Shown here one piece after another: positions 53,044 through 61,203 of a stretch of 64,000 nucleotides of DNA (position 1 is its first letter; each line of letters opens with the position of its first letter). The notes beneath the pieces were generated by a model that saw only the letters and a list, made by a program, of their open reading frames with translations, had not been told where the DNA came from and made no database searches. The stretch comes from Elusimicrobiota bacterium (lineage in GTDB: Bacteria; Elusimicrobiota; Elusimicrobia; UBA1565; UBA9628): positions 62,001-126,000 of the forward strand of contig JACRNU010000069.1 in NCBI GenBank assembly GCA_016234805.1, in the 5' to 3' direction. Both the position numbers and the translations under genes were made by a program.

Positions 53044-55095
53044 ATGGATACAGACCGGCAGTGGCTGGACGATTTTCACAAGGAGCTCGACTCCTTCCTC
53101 CGCGAAACGCGGGGCTGGAAGGGCGCCGCGTCCATCAATCCCGCCGAGGTCAAGGCGCTCAAGGCGCGGCTCGACGACATGGAACGCTCTCTGATTGCCA
53201 GGGACGAGAGGCTCGGAGAGATCCGGGAGCGCATCGAGAAAGCCGCGGAGGCGCAGCGGCAGGCGGATTCGGCGCTCCATGACGCCCGGCAGGTCCAGGC
53301 CGAGGCCCAAACCGACCGGAAGGCCCTGGCCGAGGAACGCGCCTTCCTCCAGCGCGAGGCGCAGCGGCTCGAGAAACTGGAGACGGACTCGCGCTCCAGC
53401 CTCGAAGCCGGACGCAAGGAGCTCGCCGAAGAGCGGCGCCTCCTCCACTCCGAGTGCAGCCGAGCCCAACAGGAGGCCGAGGCCGCCCAGAAGCAGGCAG
53501 ACGAGGTCCTTGCCGAGGTCCGGCGGCTCCAGGCCGAGATGGAGGCCGACCGGAAGGCCATGGCCGCGGACCGCGCGGCCCTCTTGCGGGAGACGCACCG
53601 GCTGCAGGCTCTGGAGGCTCAGGCGTCCGCGGACCTCGAGGCCGGGCGCGCGGAGCTCCAGGAGGAGCGCCGCCGCCTCCACGCGGAGAACGCCCGGTCA
53701 CGGCAGGAGGCCGAGGCCGCCCAGCTCCGGGCCGAAGAGGCCCTGGCCGAGGCCCGACGGCTGGAAAAGATCTCGGAGCAGGACCGCGCGGCCCTGGACG
53801 CCGACCGTGGCGAGCTGGAGGAGGAGCGCCGCCGCCTCCACGCGGAGAACGCCAGGTCACGGCAGGAGGCCGAAGCGGCCCAGCAGCAGGCCGACGAGGC
53901 CCGGTCAGAGTCCCGTCGGCTGGATAGGCTCTCGGCTCAGGCCCGCCAGGAGGCCGAAACCGCCCAAAGGCAGGCCGACGCTGTCCTCGCCGAGGCCCGG
54001 CGGCTCCAGGCAGAGGCCCAAGCCGACCGGAAGGCCGCGGCCGGAGATCGCGCGGCCCTTGAAGCGGGACGCCGGGACCTAGAGGATGAGCGCCGCCGCT
54101 TGATCGCCGAGCACGCACTGTCCATGGAGGAGGTCCGCAGAATCAAAACGGCCTCCGAGGCGGATAGGAACGCGTCCCTCGATGCCGCGCGGCAGGAGAG
54201 CCGCCAAGCCGATGGGGTCCGACTGTCCGCGGAGGCCGCCATCCAGAAGGCGCTCGACCTCGAGAAAGAGCTCCTGGCCCGGCACAAGGACGAGCTCGAA
54301 GCCTGGCGGCCGCGGCCCGTGGAACCCTCGACCCAAGCTCCCTCCGCCCCGCGGCGTCGGGCGCTCCTGGCGGTCCTGGCCGCCATGGGTCTGGCCGCCG
54401 CGGCGGTCGCGGCCTGGTCCCTGCGCGCGGCGGGCATGCCGAGGTCGTACGCGGTCCCATTCTCGCATCCGACAGGCCTGGCCTGGAAGGGCTCGGAGCT
54501 GTGGGTCTCGGATTGGTACGAAGGCGCCCTCTTCCGGATGAAGCTGGAGAAGGGGCGCCTGGTCGTCTTGGACCGGCAGGCCATGGCCGGCTCCCATATC
54601 ACGGCCATGGCGGTCGGAGACGACGCCCTGTTCATCGCGGACTCCTGGAAGAAGACGATCTCCATGCTCGCTCCCTCCGGAGGGGGCTGGTCCGTGACGA
54701 AGACCTGGCCGAGCCCGGGCCCGAACCCTTCGGCTTTGTACGCGGACGGCAAGTACCTCTACTCGGCCGACTCCTCCACCCGCAAGATCTACAAGCATCT
54801 CCCGGACGACGGTCTGACGGTCCTGCAGACCTTCCGGGCGGCCTTCCCCCCGGTGGCCGTCTATCCAGGGAAGGATTTCCTCTGGGTCGCCGACGGCGAG
54901 CATCGCGTCCTGCGCCGCTCCCGCTGGGACCGGGACGCGATCCAAGGGGAAGCCCTGGCTCCGCCGGAGATCGAATCCGGCCGCGAGCCGCTGTCGTGCA
55001 TGACCAAGACCGAAGGGAAGTTCTGGTTCGGCAGGGACGGCTCGCCGGTCCTCCTGGAAGTCCCGGAACGGTCTCTCAGACCCGTCCAGCAGTGA
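53044..55095 (+). CDS. Cytoplasmic coiled coil, membrane helix and periplasmic propeller protein
   Basis: A 683-residue protein. ATG 53044 is chosen because the preceding in-frame codons are unlike protein. Residues about 5-430 are a long Glu/Arg/Ala coiled coil built of similar blocks (EEERRRLHAENARSRQEAEA recurs). One membrane helix lies at about 441-460 (LLAVLAAMGLAAAAVAAW). Residues about 467-683 are a propeller-like domain beginning FSHPTGLAWKGSELWVSDWY (Asp490-Tyr492), closely matching the propeller of the pseudo-receiver protein at 6131-7285. With no signal peptide, the coil is cytoplasmic and the propeller external. The gene stands alone. It may couple an external ligand to a cytoplasmic filament or scaffold. 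Architecture is clear; function unknown. Confidence 0.75.
   Translation: MDTDRQWLDDFHKELDSFLRETRGWKGAASINPAEVKALKARLDDMERSLIARDERLGEIRERIEKAAEAQRQADSALHDARQVQAEAQTDRKALAEERAFLQREAQRLEKLETDSRSSLEAGRKELAEERRLLHSECSRAQQEAEAAQKQADEVLAEVRRLQAEMEADRKAMAADRAALLRETHRLQALEAQASADLEAGRAELQEERRRLHAENARSRQEAEAAQLRAEEALAEARRLEKISEQDRAALDADRGELEEERRRLHAENARSRQEAEAAQQQADEARSESRRLDRLSAQARQEAETAQRQADAVLAEARRLQAEAQADRKAAAGDRAALEAGRRDLEDERRRLIAEHALSMEEVRRIKTASEADRNASLDAARQESRQADGVRLSAEAAIQKALDLEKELLARHKDELEAWRPRPVEPSTQAPSAPRRRALLAVLAAMGLAAAAVAAWSLRAAGMPRSYAVPFSHPTGLAWKGSELWVSDWYEGALFRMKLEKGRLVVLDRQAMAGSHITAMAVGDDALFIADSWKKTISMLAPSGGGWSVTKTWPSPGPNPSALYADGKYLYSADSSTRKIYKHLPDDGLTVLQTFRAAFPPVAVYPGKDFLWVADGEHRVLRRSRWDRDAIQGEALAPPEIESGREPLSCMTKTEGKFWFGRDGSPVLLEVPERSLRPVQQ
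53655..53882 (+). repeat. Internal tandem repeat in the coiled coil (159-base unit)
   Basis: Two nearly identical segments, about 53655-53723 and 53814-53882, lie exactly 159 bases (53 residues) apart. Weaker copies occur on either side. This shows growth of the coiled coil by duplication. Confidence 0.75.
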
Positions 55096-55111
55096 CGCGC
55101 GCGACCGAGCG

Positions 55112-56068
55112 CTACCGCGAGGAAGTGCCGCCTCCACACGCCGTCAGGATGCGGCCCGCCAACTCCGCCGCGGCCAGGGTGGGCCGGGGGTCGGCCCTGC
55201 CCGTGCCCGCCAGGTCGTAGGCCGTGCCGTGGCCCGGGGAGACGCGGGTGAAGGGGATGCCCACGGTCCAGTTGACGAGCTCCAGGCCGGCCAGGGCCTT
55301 GAGCGGGGCCATGGCCTGGTCGTGATACAGGCAGACCAGGCCTGAGAGCAGGCCCGCGGCGTGCATGCGCCAGGCCGCGTCCGCGGGCAGGGGGCCCTCG
55401 AGCCTGACCCCGGCCTTGACCGCGTCTGCGCGGGCCGGGACCAGGACCATCTCCTCTTCGCTCCCCATCAAGCCCTTTTCCCCCCCGTGAGGGTTCAATG
55501 AGCACAAGCCGAGCCTGGGCCGGCGCAGACCCAAGGAGCGCAAGGCCCTGTCCAGGGCCAGGGCGCAGGAAGCGACCTCCCGCCGGCCGAGCGACCGCGC
55601 CACCGCGGACAGGGGGATGTGCCGGGTGACGGTGACCGTCCACAGGTTCCGAGAGGGCGCGGCGAGGATCATCCTCGAGGGAAAGCCCGTCTCCGCGGCG
55701 AGATAGTCGGTGTGGTCCCGGAAGGGGACTCCTGCCATCTTCCAGGCCAGCTTGGAGACCGGGGCGGTCACGACTCCGGCGACGATCCCCTTGGCCGCCA
55801 GGCGGACCGCCAGGCGGACCGCGGCGAAGGAGGCCCTGCCCCCGCCCGCGCTGTCCGCCCCGAATCGCGGGGGCCGCAGGCCCAGTCCAGTGTCTGCCAG
55901 CGGGGCCAGGCCGGGCTTCCAGCCCGCCCGCCTCCACACCAGGGGCTCGCCGACCAGGAGCGGCGCGCAGACCCTTTGCAGGGAGCCGCGCCGCAGCAGG
56001 GAGACGACCGTCTCCGGGCCGATGCCGGAAGGATCGCCGCAGGTGAAAGCGAGAGGCGACCGCGCCAT
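55112..56068 (-). CDS. pdxA: 4-hydroxythreonine-4-phosphate dehydrogenase
   Basis: A 318-residue PdxA, which oxidises and decarboxylates 4-phosphohydroxy-threonine in pyridoxal phosphate synthesis. Motifs: FTCGDPSGIGPETVVSLL at the start, PVSKLAWKMAG and FRDHTDYLA (metal His), CLYHDQAMAPLKAL (metal His) and SPGHGTAYDLAG (metal His). It starts 2 bases after surA, the same gene order (surA-pdxA) as in E. coli. PLP made here would serve the glycine decarboxylase at the left edge, among others. Length and motifs are normal. Confidence 0.95.
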   Translation of the reverse strand: MARSPLAFTCGDPSGIGPETVVSLLRRGSLQRVCAPLLVGEPLVWRRAGWKPGLAPLADTGLGLRPPRFGADSAGGGRASFAAVRLAVRLAAKGIVAGVVTAPVSKLAWKMAGVPFRDHTDYLAAETGFPSRMILAAPSRNLWTVTVTRHIPLSAVARSLGRREVASCALALDRALRSLGLRRPRLGLCSLNPHGGEKGLMGSEEEMVLVPARADAVKAGVRLEGPLPADAAWRMHAAGLLSGLVCLYHDQAMAPLKALAGLELVNWTVGIPFTRVSPGHGTAYDLAGTGRADPRPTLAAAELAGRILTACGGGTSSR

Positions 56069-56070
56069 CC

Positions 56071-57180
56071 TCAGTTCGGCGGGAGCTTGCGCTCTATGAC
56101 CGCCTTGGCCTTGAGGCCCTTCACGTACTTTGCCAGCTCTTCGCTGAAGTGGACGGTGGTGAGGAACCTCCCGAGTTCCTCCTTGAAGTTCGCGAACTCG
56201 GGCGGCTCGGCCGCGCGCTTCTCCACCACCCTCACGATGTGGTAGCCGCCCGGAGCCTCGATGGGCTGGCTGACCTCGCCGACGCTCATGGCGAAGATGA
56301 CCTTCTCGATCTCGGGAGGGGTCCGCCCCCGGTAGGCGAAGCCGACGTCCCCGCCCCTGGGCGCGCTCTCCGGATCCTCGGATTCGGTCCGCGCGATATC
56401 GGCGAAGGTGGCCTTGCCTTCGTCGATGCGCTTCTTGATCTCCAGGGCCGCGGCCTTGGCGCGCTTCTTCTCCTGGGGAGAAGCGGTTTCGGAGAACCGC
56501 ACCACGATCTTCGAGACCCGCGCGCGCTCCGAGCTCATGAGCTTGACGTCGTTGGCGACCTCCAGGAAGACCATGGCGGCCTCCTCCTCCATGCCCTTGG
56601 GAGGCTGGGTGCTTCCGCTGAGGATGAAGGCCTTGACCTTCTCGAAGTATTGCCGGACCTCACCTTCCTCCGGCTGCGTCACCTTCGCCTTCACTTCGGA
56701 GTCGACGACCTTGCGGATCATGATCTGCCGTGAGAGCCTCTCCCGGTACTGAGCGAAGGTCACGCCTTCGAACTTGAGCTGCTTCTTGAAGAACTCGTCC
56801 ACCTCGGGCTCGGGGATGGGCCGGCCGGTCTCGTCGACGGTGAAGCGGGACTTGACCTCGGTGATGGCCTGGTCGATGTCGCGCTCGCGGACCTTGAGCT
56901 CCTTGTTCTTGGCGCCCTGCTGGAAGAGGAGCTCCTGGTCGATGAGCTCCTCGAGGGTCCGCTCGCGCAGGATCCTGAGCTTCTCCGGGCCGACCAGCGC
57001 CCCTGGCTGGTTGCGATCCCAAAGCTCGAGCGTGCGATTGACCTCGCGCTGGTACTCCGAGAGCAGGACCGGGGAGCCGTTGACCGTGGCCACCGCGTCC
57101 TCCAAGACTTTCGCTCCGGCGTCCACGGACAGCAGCGCGGCGGCGAGCGCCGCCCACAAGACCTTACCTGAGATGTTCAT
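56071..57180 (-). CDS. surA: SurA-type periplasmic chaperone/prolyl isomerase
   Basis: A 369-residue secreted foldase. Signal peptide residues about 1-23 (MNISGKVLWAALAAALLSVD). The SurA N-terminal domain covers about 24-215 (AVATVNGSPVLLSEYQREVN, RTLEELIDQELLFQQ). One parvulin (rotamase) domain lies at about 215-330 (SEDPESAPRGGDVGFAYRGR, PIEAPGGYHIVRVVEK); E. coli SurA has two. It helps fold outer-membrane barrels, four of which are encoded in this window. Its start overlaps the stop of the PpiC lipoprotein by 17 bases; pdxA follows 2 bases later. Confidence 0.9.
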   Translation of the reverse strand: MNISGKVLWAALAAALLSVDAGAKVLEDAVATVNGSPVLLSEYQREVNRTLELWDRNQPGALVGPEKLRILRERTLEELIDQELLFQQGAKNKELKVRERDIDQAITEVKSRFTVDETGRPIPEPEVDEFFKKQLKFEGVTFAQYRERLSRQIMIRKVVDSEVKAKVTQPEEGEVRQYFEKVKAFILSGSTQPPKGMEEEAAMVFLEVANDVKLMSSERARVSKIVVRFSETASPQEKKRAKAAALEIKKRIDEGKATFADIARTESEDPESAPRGGDVGFAYRGRTPPEIEKVIFAMSVGEVSQPIEAPGGYHIVRVVEKRAAEPPEFANFKEELGRFLTTVHFSEELAKYVKGLKAKAVIERKLPPN

Positions 57181-57979
57181 CGACGACCTCCACGGGGAAT
57201 CTCGCCTGCAGCGTCTGCATGTGGCGGTCCAGCTTTTGCTTCTCCAGGAGGCGGATGACTCTATCCTGGCAATCCTCGAACTTGAGCTTGCGCTCGAAAT
57301 CCTTCCTCATGACGTGGTAGCCGAACTTGCTCTTGAAGGGCCCCCCGACGTCCCCGACGCGCATCCGGAAAGCCACGTCCTCGAGGTCTGGGATGATCTC
57401 CCCATACAAGGCCGGGGCCATCTTGCCGCCCTCCGCGGCGGTCTCGAAGTCCAGGGAGAAGGCCTTGGCCGCGGCCGCGAAGGACATGCCGCCGCGGATC
57501 TTCCTGTCCGCGGCTTCGGCGTCCTCAGAGGTCGCGGTCAGGATGTGGCTCATGCCGACCTCGAGCGGATATTTCTTGTGATACTCGCGGGCCTCCTCGG
57601 CCCCGGTGCTGATGACGCCGCCCTCGCGCAGGCCTTCCAGCCACAACCGGGTCGCCAGGAAATCCGCCTGCTCGCGCAAAGCCTGCTCCTGCTCGGCCCG
57701 CAGGCGGGCCATCTCGGACTTGAAGGCCTGCGACTTCGGCGCCCCGGAGTCCTGGGCCGCGGCCAGCATGAGCTTCTCGCGGATGAGCACGTCCAGGAAC
57801 TGCTTGCGGCCGTTGGCGGTGCGGACGTAGCCCTGGTAGCCGACCGAGACCTCCGCCAGCTTGCGCTCGAACTCGGCTTTGGCGATGGGAAGCTTGCCGA
57901 CCCGCGCCACGGGGGGCTCGGACCGGCACGCCAGAAGGCTCATTGAGAGCAGGACTAATAAGAGCTTCACCGGCGCCAT
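57164..57979 (-). CDS. PpiC-type peptidyl-prolyl isomerase lipoprotein
   Basis: A 271-residue lipoprotein. ATG 57979 gives signal MAPVKLLLVLLSMSLLAC with Cys18 as the lipid site; the longer reading from 58027 enters mfd. An N-terminal SurA-like helical region (VARVGKLPIAKAEFERKLAE) is followed by a parvulin domain (VGMSHILTATSEDAEAADRK, GPFKSKFGYHVMRKDF), as in PrsA-like foldases. It lies 4 bases after mfd and overlaps surA. It probably acts on exported proteins at the membrane, with SurA as soluble partner. Confidence 0.87.
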   Translation of the reverse strand: MAPVKLLLVLLSMSLLACRSEPPVARVGKLPIAKAEFERKLAEVSVGYQGYVRTANGRKQFLDVLIREKLMLAAAQDSGAPKSQAFKSEMARLRAEQEQALREQADFLATRLWLEGLREGGVISTGAEEAREYHKKYPLEVGMSHILTATSEDAEAADRKIRGGMSFAAAAKAFSLDFETAAEGGKMAPALYGEIIPDLEDVAFRMRVGDVGGPFKSKFGYHVMRKDFERKLKFEDCQDRVIRLLEKQKLDRHMQTLQARFPVEVVDEHLR

Positions 57980-57983
57980 GGTA

Positions 57984-60900
57984 TCATTTTTCGACGAGGC
58001 TCTCCAGGAACCTCCGCACCCACTCAAGCGCTGGCTCGGCCCCCAGCTCCACCCTCAGGCCCTCCCCGGCCTCGTCCTTGAAGAAGAGGAGCTTGCCCTC
58101 GTACTCCTTGAGCCACGCGGTCACGGCGCCGGGGTCCACGACCGCGTCCTGGCGCATGACGACCTCGATGTGCCGGCCGCGCTGGACCACGGCGCCCACC
58201 CGCGCCTGCTGGGCCGTCCAGCGGACCTTCAGAAGCTCGAAGAGGTTCCGGGTCGGCGGGGGCAGGGGGCCGCAGAGGTCCGTGAGCTCCCTTTCGAGGA
58301 CCGGCCAGTCCTTGGGGTCCGAGCGCAGGATGCGCTTGTAGAACTCGAGCCTTTCGAGCTCGCCCGGAAGGTAATCCTCGGGGATGAAGGCATCGAGCTT
58401 GAAATCCAGGCGCACCTCGGGGCCGGCAGCCGCCTCCCCCCCCTTGACGCGCGCCATCTCCTCCTGCAGGAGCTGGCTGTAGAACTCGACTCCCACGGAG
58501 TCGATGAACCCGTGCTGCTTCTTGCCCAGGAGGTCCCCGGCGCCGCGGATCTCGAGGTCCCGCATGGCGAGCTTCATGCCCGAGCCCATCTGGCTGAACT
58601 CCTGGATGGCCGAGAGCCTCCGGCGGCCGTCCTCCTCGAGCTCGGAGAACTCCCGGATCCCCTCGGGAAGGAAGAGCCAGCAGAAGGCCTTCTGCCTCTC
58701 GCGGCCGATGCGTCCCCGCAATTGGTAGATCTGGGCCAGGCCGAACTCCTGCGCGTCTTCGACGAGGAGCGTGTTGACGGTGGGGATGTCCAGGCCGGAC
58801 TCGATGATGGAGGAGGCCACGAGCACGTCGAACTCGCGATTGAAGAACTTCCACATCACCTCCTCGAGCTCCGCGCCCCGCATCTGGCCGTGCGCCATGC
58901 CCAGGCGCGCGCCCGGGACCAGGTCCGAAAGCCGCTTGACGCACGCGGGCAGGGATCGGACCCGGTTGTGGACATAGTAGACCTGTCCCCCGCGGGCCAG
59001 CTCCTCGGAGATCGCGGCCGCCGCCAGCTCCGCGGACCATGGCGCGATCTTGGTCTCGATGGGGATCCTGCCCGCGGGCGCGCTCTGGATGAGCGAGATG
59101 CCCCGAAGTCCGGCCATGGCCTGGTTGAGGCTGCGCGGGATGGGCGTGGCCGAGAGGGCCAGGCAGTCCACCGAGGTCCGCAGGGCCTTGAGCCTCTCCT
59201 TGTCCTTGACCCCGAAGCGGTGCTCCTCGTCGATGACCACCAGGCCCAGGTCCTTGAACCGCACGTCTTTCTGGAGGATGCGGGCCGTGCCCACCACCAC
59301 GTCGAGCGTGCCCTTGGCCAGGGCCTTGATGGTCGCCTTCTGGTCGGCCTTGGACTGGAAGCGGGTGAGGACGCCCACCTTGACCGGATAGTCCGCGAAC
59401 CTCTGGGTGAAGGTGCGGCCGTGCTGGTCCGCCAGGATGGTCGTGGGCACGAGGACCGCGGCCTGCTTGTAGTTCGCGGCGACCCGGAACGCGGCCCTCA
59501 TGGCCACCTCGGTCTTGCCGAACCCGACGTCGCCCACCACGAGCCGGTCCATGGGATGAGGCGCCGAAAGGTCCCGCAGCACGTCGGCGATGGCCGCGGC
59601 CTGGTCCGGGGTGGCCTCGAACGGGAACTCCGCCGCGAACTCCGCTTCCATCGCGGTCTCCGGGCCGAAGGACTGCCCCGGACGCGCCTTCCTCTCAGCC
59701 TCCAGGCGCAGGAGCTTCTCCGCGAGCTCCCGGACGCCCTCGGCCACCATGGCCTTGACCTCGTTCCAGCGCCGGGTGTTGAGGCTCGAAAGCCTGGGCC
59801 TCTTGCCCTCCGAGCCCGAGTACTTCTGGACCCGGCCGAACTCGGTCATAGAGGTGAACACCGTGTCCCCTCCCCGATACTCGAGGACGAGGCAGTCCGT
59901 GACCCCGTGGCCGGGGGTCTCCACGGGCTCGAGGCCCTTGTATACCGCGATGCCGTAGTCGCGGTGCACCACGAAGTCGCCCTTCTTGAGCTGGGAGATC
60001 CGGAAGGGCGCCTTGGGCGAAGCCCCGAAATAGTTCCAGCGAGACGGGGCGCGGTAGCGGCGTTCGAAGATCTCCGCGGTGGAGAAAACAGCCAACTTCA
60101 AGTAATCATTGACGAAACCCTGGCGCAGCGGACCTATGAGGAATTGACAAGCTCCCTCCGGGAGCTTGTCAATGGACATCTCCTGCATCCTGGAGTCCTC
60201 GCCCTTGTTGAGGCTGAAGAGCAGTACCTTGAATCCCTTGGAAGCCAGGCGGGCCATCTCTTGCCACGCCACGGACGGGTCGCCCCGGAACGGACCCAGG
60301 GGACGGCCCCCGAAGTCCGCCCCCCCCTCCAGAGCCGGGCCGGCTGCCGCCGTCCGCCATACGCCCGGCGCCGCAGGTCCCGCCTCCACCCCCTCTTCGA
60401 CGAGCCACAAGGCGTCTTTGCCCACCCAGTCCGCCAGGGTCGCGCCCGAGGATTCCCGCGCGAGCGTGGCCGAGGCTCCCTCGAGGTACTCCTTCGTGAT
60501 CTGGGTCGCGGGATCGAAGGTGCGCAAGGAGTCGATGCTGTCCTCGTCGTAGAGGACCCTGACCGCGGCCGCGGGCTCGATCGCGAAGAAATCCAGCACC
60601 GCGCCGCGCGCCGCGAACTCGCCGGGCGACTCCACGAACTCCACGCGGCGATAGCCCGCTGCAACGAGCCGGTCCACGGCCTCGGAGCGCTTGAAGCGCT
60701 CCCCCCGGTGGAAGCGCACGCCTGCTGCCGCGAACTCCTCCTTCGCGGGCAAGGGAGCGCCGAGAGACTCGCCCGTGGCGAGCACGAGCCCGACGCCTTC
60801 CTGAAGCCTGGCCAGGGAGGAGAGGCGCTCCAGCGGGTCGTCTCCGAACAGCGCAACGGACTCCAAGCCCTTGGACGGCGGTCCCTTGCCGCCAGCGAAA

Positions 60901-61088
60901 ACCGGGGCCTGTGCCCGGTATGCGTCAGCCGTGTCCTCGAGAGCCTCCTGAGAGCCCCGCACCAGGACCAGGGTCCTGACCTGGGACTTCACCGCCAAGC
61001 CCGGGACCTTCTCCCCATGGAGGAGGCTCCGGCCCAGCCATGCCCAGGCCCCGCACCCCGGCAGACCCCCGATCCGTTCCTTGCCCAT
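57984..61088 (-). CDS. mfd: Transcription-repair coupling factor
   Basis: A 1034-residue Mfd, slightly shorter than the usual 1100-1150, with the loss in the N-terminal half. It recognises stalled RNA polymerase, removes it and recruits UvrA. A UvrB-like region includes YDEDSIDSLRTFDPATQIT; the polymerase-interacting domain has FVVHRDYGIAVYKGLEPVE. The helicase motor has Walker A VVGDVGFGKTEVAMRAAF, DEEH box (VIDEEHRFGVKDKERLKAL), LSATPIPRSLN and QLRGRIGRERQKAF; the TRCF C-terminal domain follows. It leads the mfd-PpiC-surA-pdxA run. A perfect 14-base inverted repeat lies inside the coding region at 60143-60173. Confidence 0.96.
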   Translation of the reverse strand: MGKERIGGLPGCGAWAWLGRSLLHGEKVPGLAVKSQVRTLVLVRGSQEALEDTADAYRAQAPVFAGGKGPPSKGLESVALFGDDPLERLSSLARLQEGVGLVLATGESLGAPLPAKEEFAAAGVRFHRGERFKRSEAVDRLVAAGYRRVEFVESPGEFAARGAVLDFFAIEPAAAVRVLYDEDSIDSLRTFDPATQITKEYLEGASATLARESSGATLADWVGKDALWLVEEGVEAGPAAPGVWRTAAAGPALEGGADFGGRPLGPFRGDPSVAWQEMARLASKGFKVLLFSLNKGEDSRMQEMSIDKLPEGACQFLIGPLRQGFVNDYLKLAVFSTAEIFERRYRAPSRWNYFGASPKAPFRISQLKKGDFVVHRDYGIAVYKGLEPVETPGHGVTDCLVLEYRGGDTVFTSMTEFGRVQKYSGSEGKRPRLSSLNTRRWNEVKAMVAEGVRELAEKLLRLEAERKARPGQSFGPETAMEAEFAAEFPFEATPDQAAAIADVLRDLSAPHPMDRLVVGDVGFGKTEVAMRAAFRVAANYKQAAVLVPTTILADQHGRTFTQRFADYPVKVGVLTRFQSKADQKATIKALAKGTLDVVVGTARILQKDVRFKDLGLVVIDEEHRFGVKDKERLKALRTSVDCLALSATPIPRSLNQAMAGLRGISLIQSAPAGRIPIETKIAPWSAELAAAAISEELARGGQVYYVHNRVRSLPACVKRLSDLVPGARLGMAHGQMRGAELEEVMWKFFNREFDVLVASSIIESGLDIPTVNTLLVEDAQEFGLAQIYQLRGRIGRERQKAFCWLFLPEGIREFSELEEDGRRRLSAIQEFSQMGSGMKLAMRDLEIRGAGDLLGKKQHGFIDSVGVEFYSQLLQEEMARVKGGEAAAGPEVRLDFKLDAFIPEDYLPGELERLEFYKRILRSDPKDWPVLERELTDLCGPLPPPTRNLFELLKVRWTAQQARVGAVVQRGRHIEVVMRQDAVVDPGAVTAWLKEYEGKLLFFKDEAGEGLRVELGAEPALEWVRRFLESLVEK
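60143..60173. repeat. Perfect 14-base inverted repeat within mfd
   Basis: Arms ATTGACAAGCTCCC (60143-60156) and GGGAGCTTGTCAAT (60160-60173) with a 3-base loop TCC. Less GC-rich than the surrounding gene and in frame, encoding SIDKLPEGACQ on the minus strand. Such a stem could fold in the mRNA, and chance alone seems a poor explanation. Confidence 0.75.
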
Positions 61089-61144
61089 TGCCCCCCACCG
61101 TGAACGAGGCCTACCGTGCGAAAGGTGTCACTCCTTACGCACGG

Positions 61145-61170
61145 TACCTGCGGCGCTATCGCCGCAGGTA
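61145..61170. promoter_or_regulatory. 11-base-pair hairpin between mfd and dinB
   Basis: Perfect arms TACCTGCGGCG (61145-61155) and CGCCGCAGGTA (61160-61170) around CTAT. It lies 12 bases before the TGGTAGGAT box of dinB and 56 bases from the mfd start. Could be an operator shared by the divergent repair genes or an RNA hairpin. Confidence 0.5.
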
Positions 61171-61181
61171 TGATAGCACTA

Positions 61182-61190
61182 TGGTAGGAT
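61182..61190 (+). promoter_or_regulatory. Extended -10 box TGGTAGGAT before dinB
   Basis: TGGTAGGAT, 13 bases before the dinB ATG, inside a 14-base string (TATGGTAGGATTAA) that also occurs at 45442-45455. Confidence 0.45.
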
Positions 61191-61203
61191 TAAGGACGAG
61201 CCC

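Noticed and set aside
53655-53882. CRISPR-like spaced repeats
   Set aside because: The repeat lies in frame in a coiled-coil gene, with coding periodicity and no unique spacers.
57978-57986. TGATACCAT box before the PpiC lipoprotein
   Set aside because: It overlaps the start codon and lies within a run of tightly packed genes downstream of mfd.
57861-61103. 1080-residue plus-strand open frame opposite mfd
   Set aside because: Composition is Arg/Gly/His-rich without recognisable domains and it lies exactly antisense to a clear mfd; a high-GC shadow.
61124-61130. Another GGTGTCA palindrome
   Set aside because: Only one arm is present; no matching TGACACC lies nearby.
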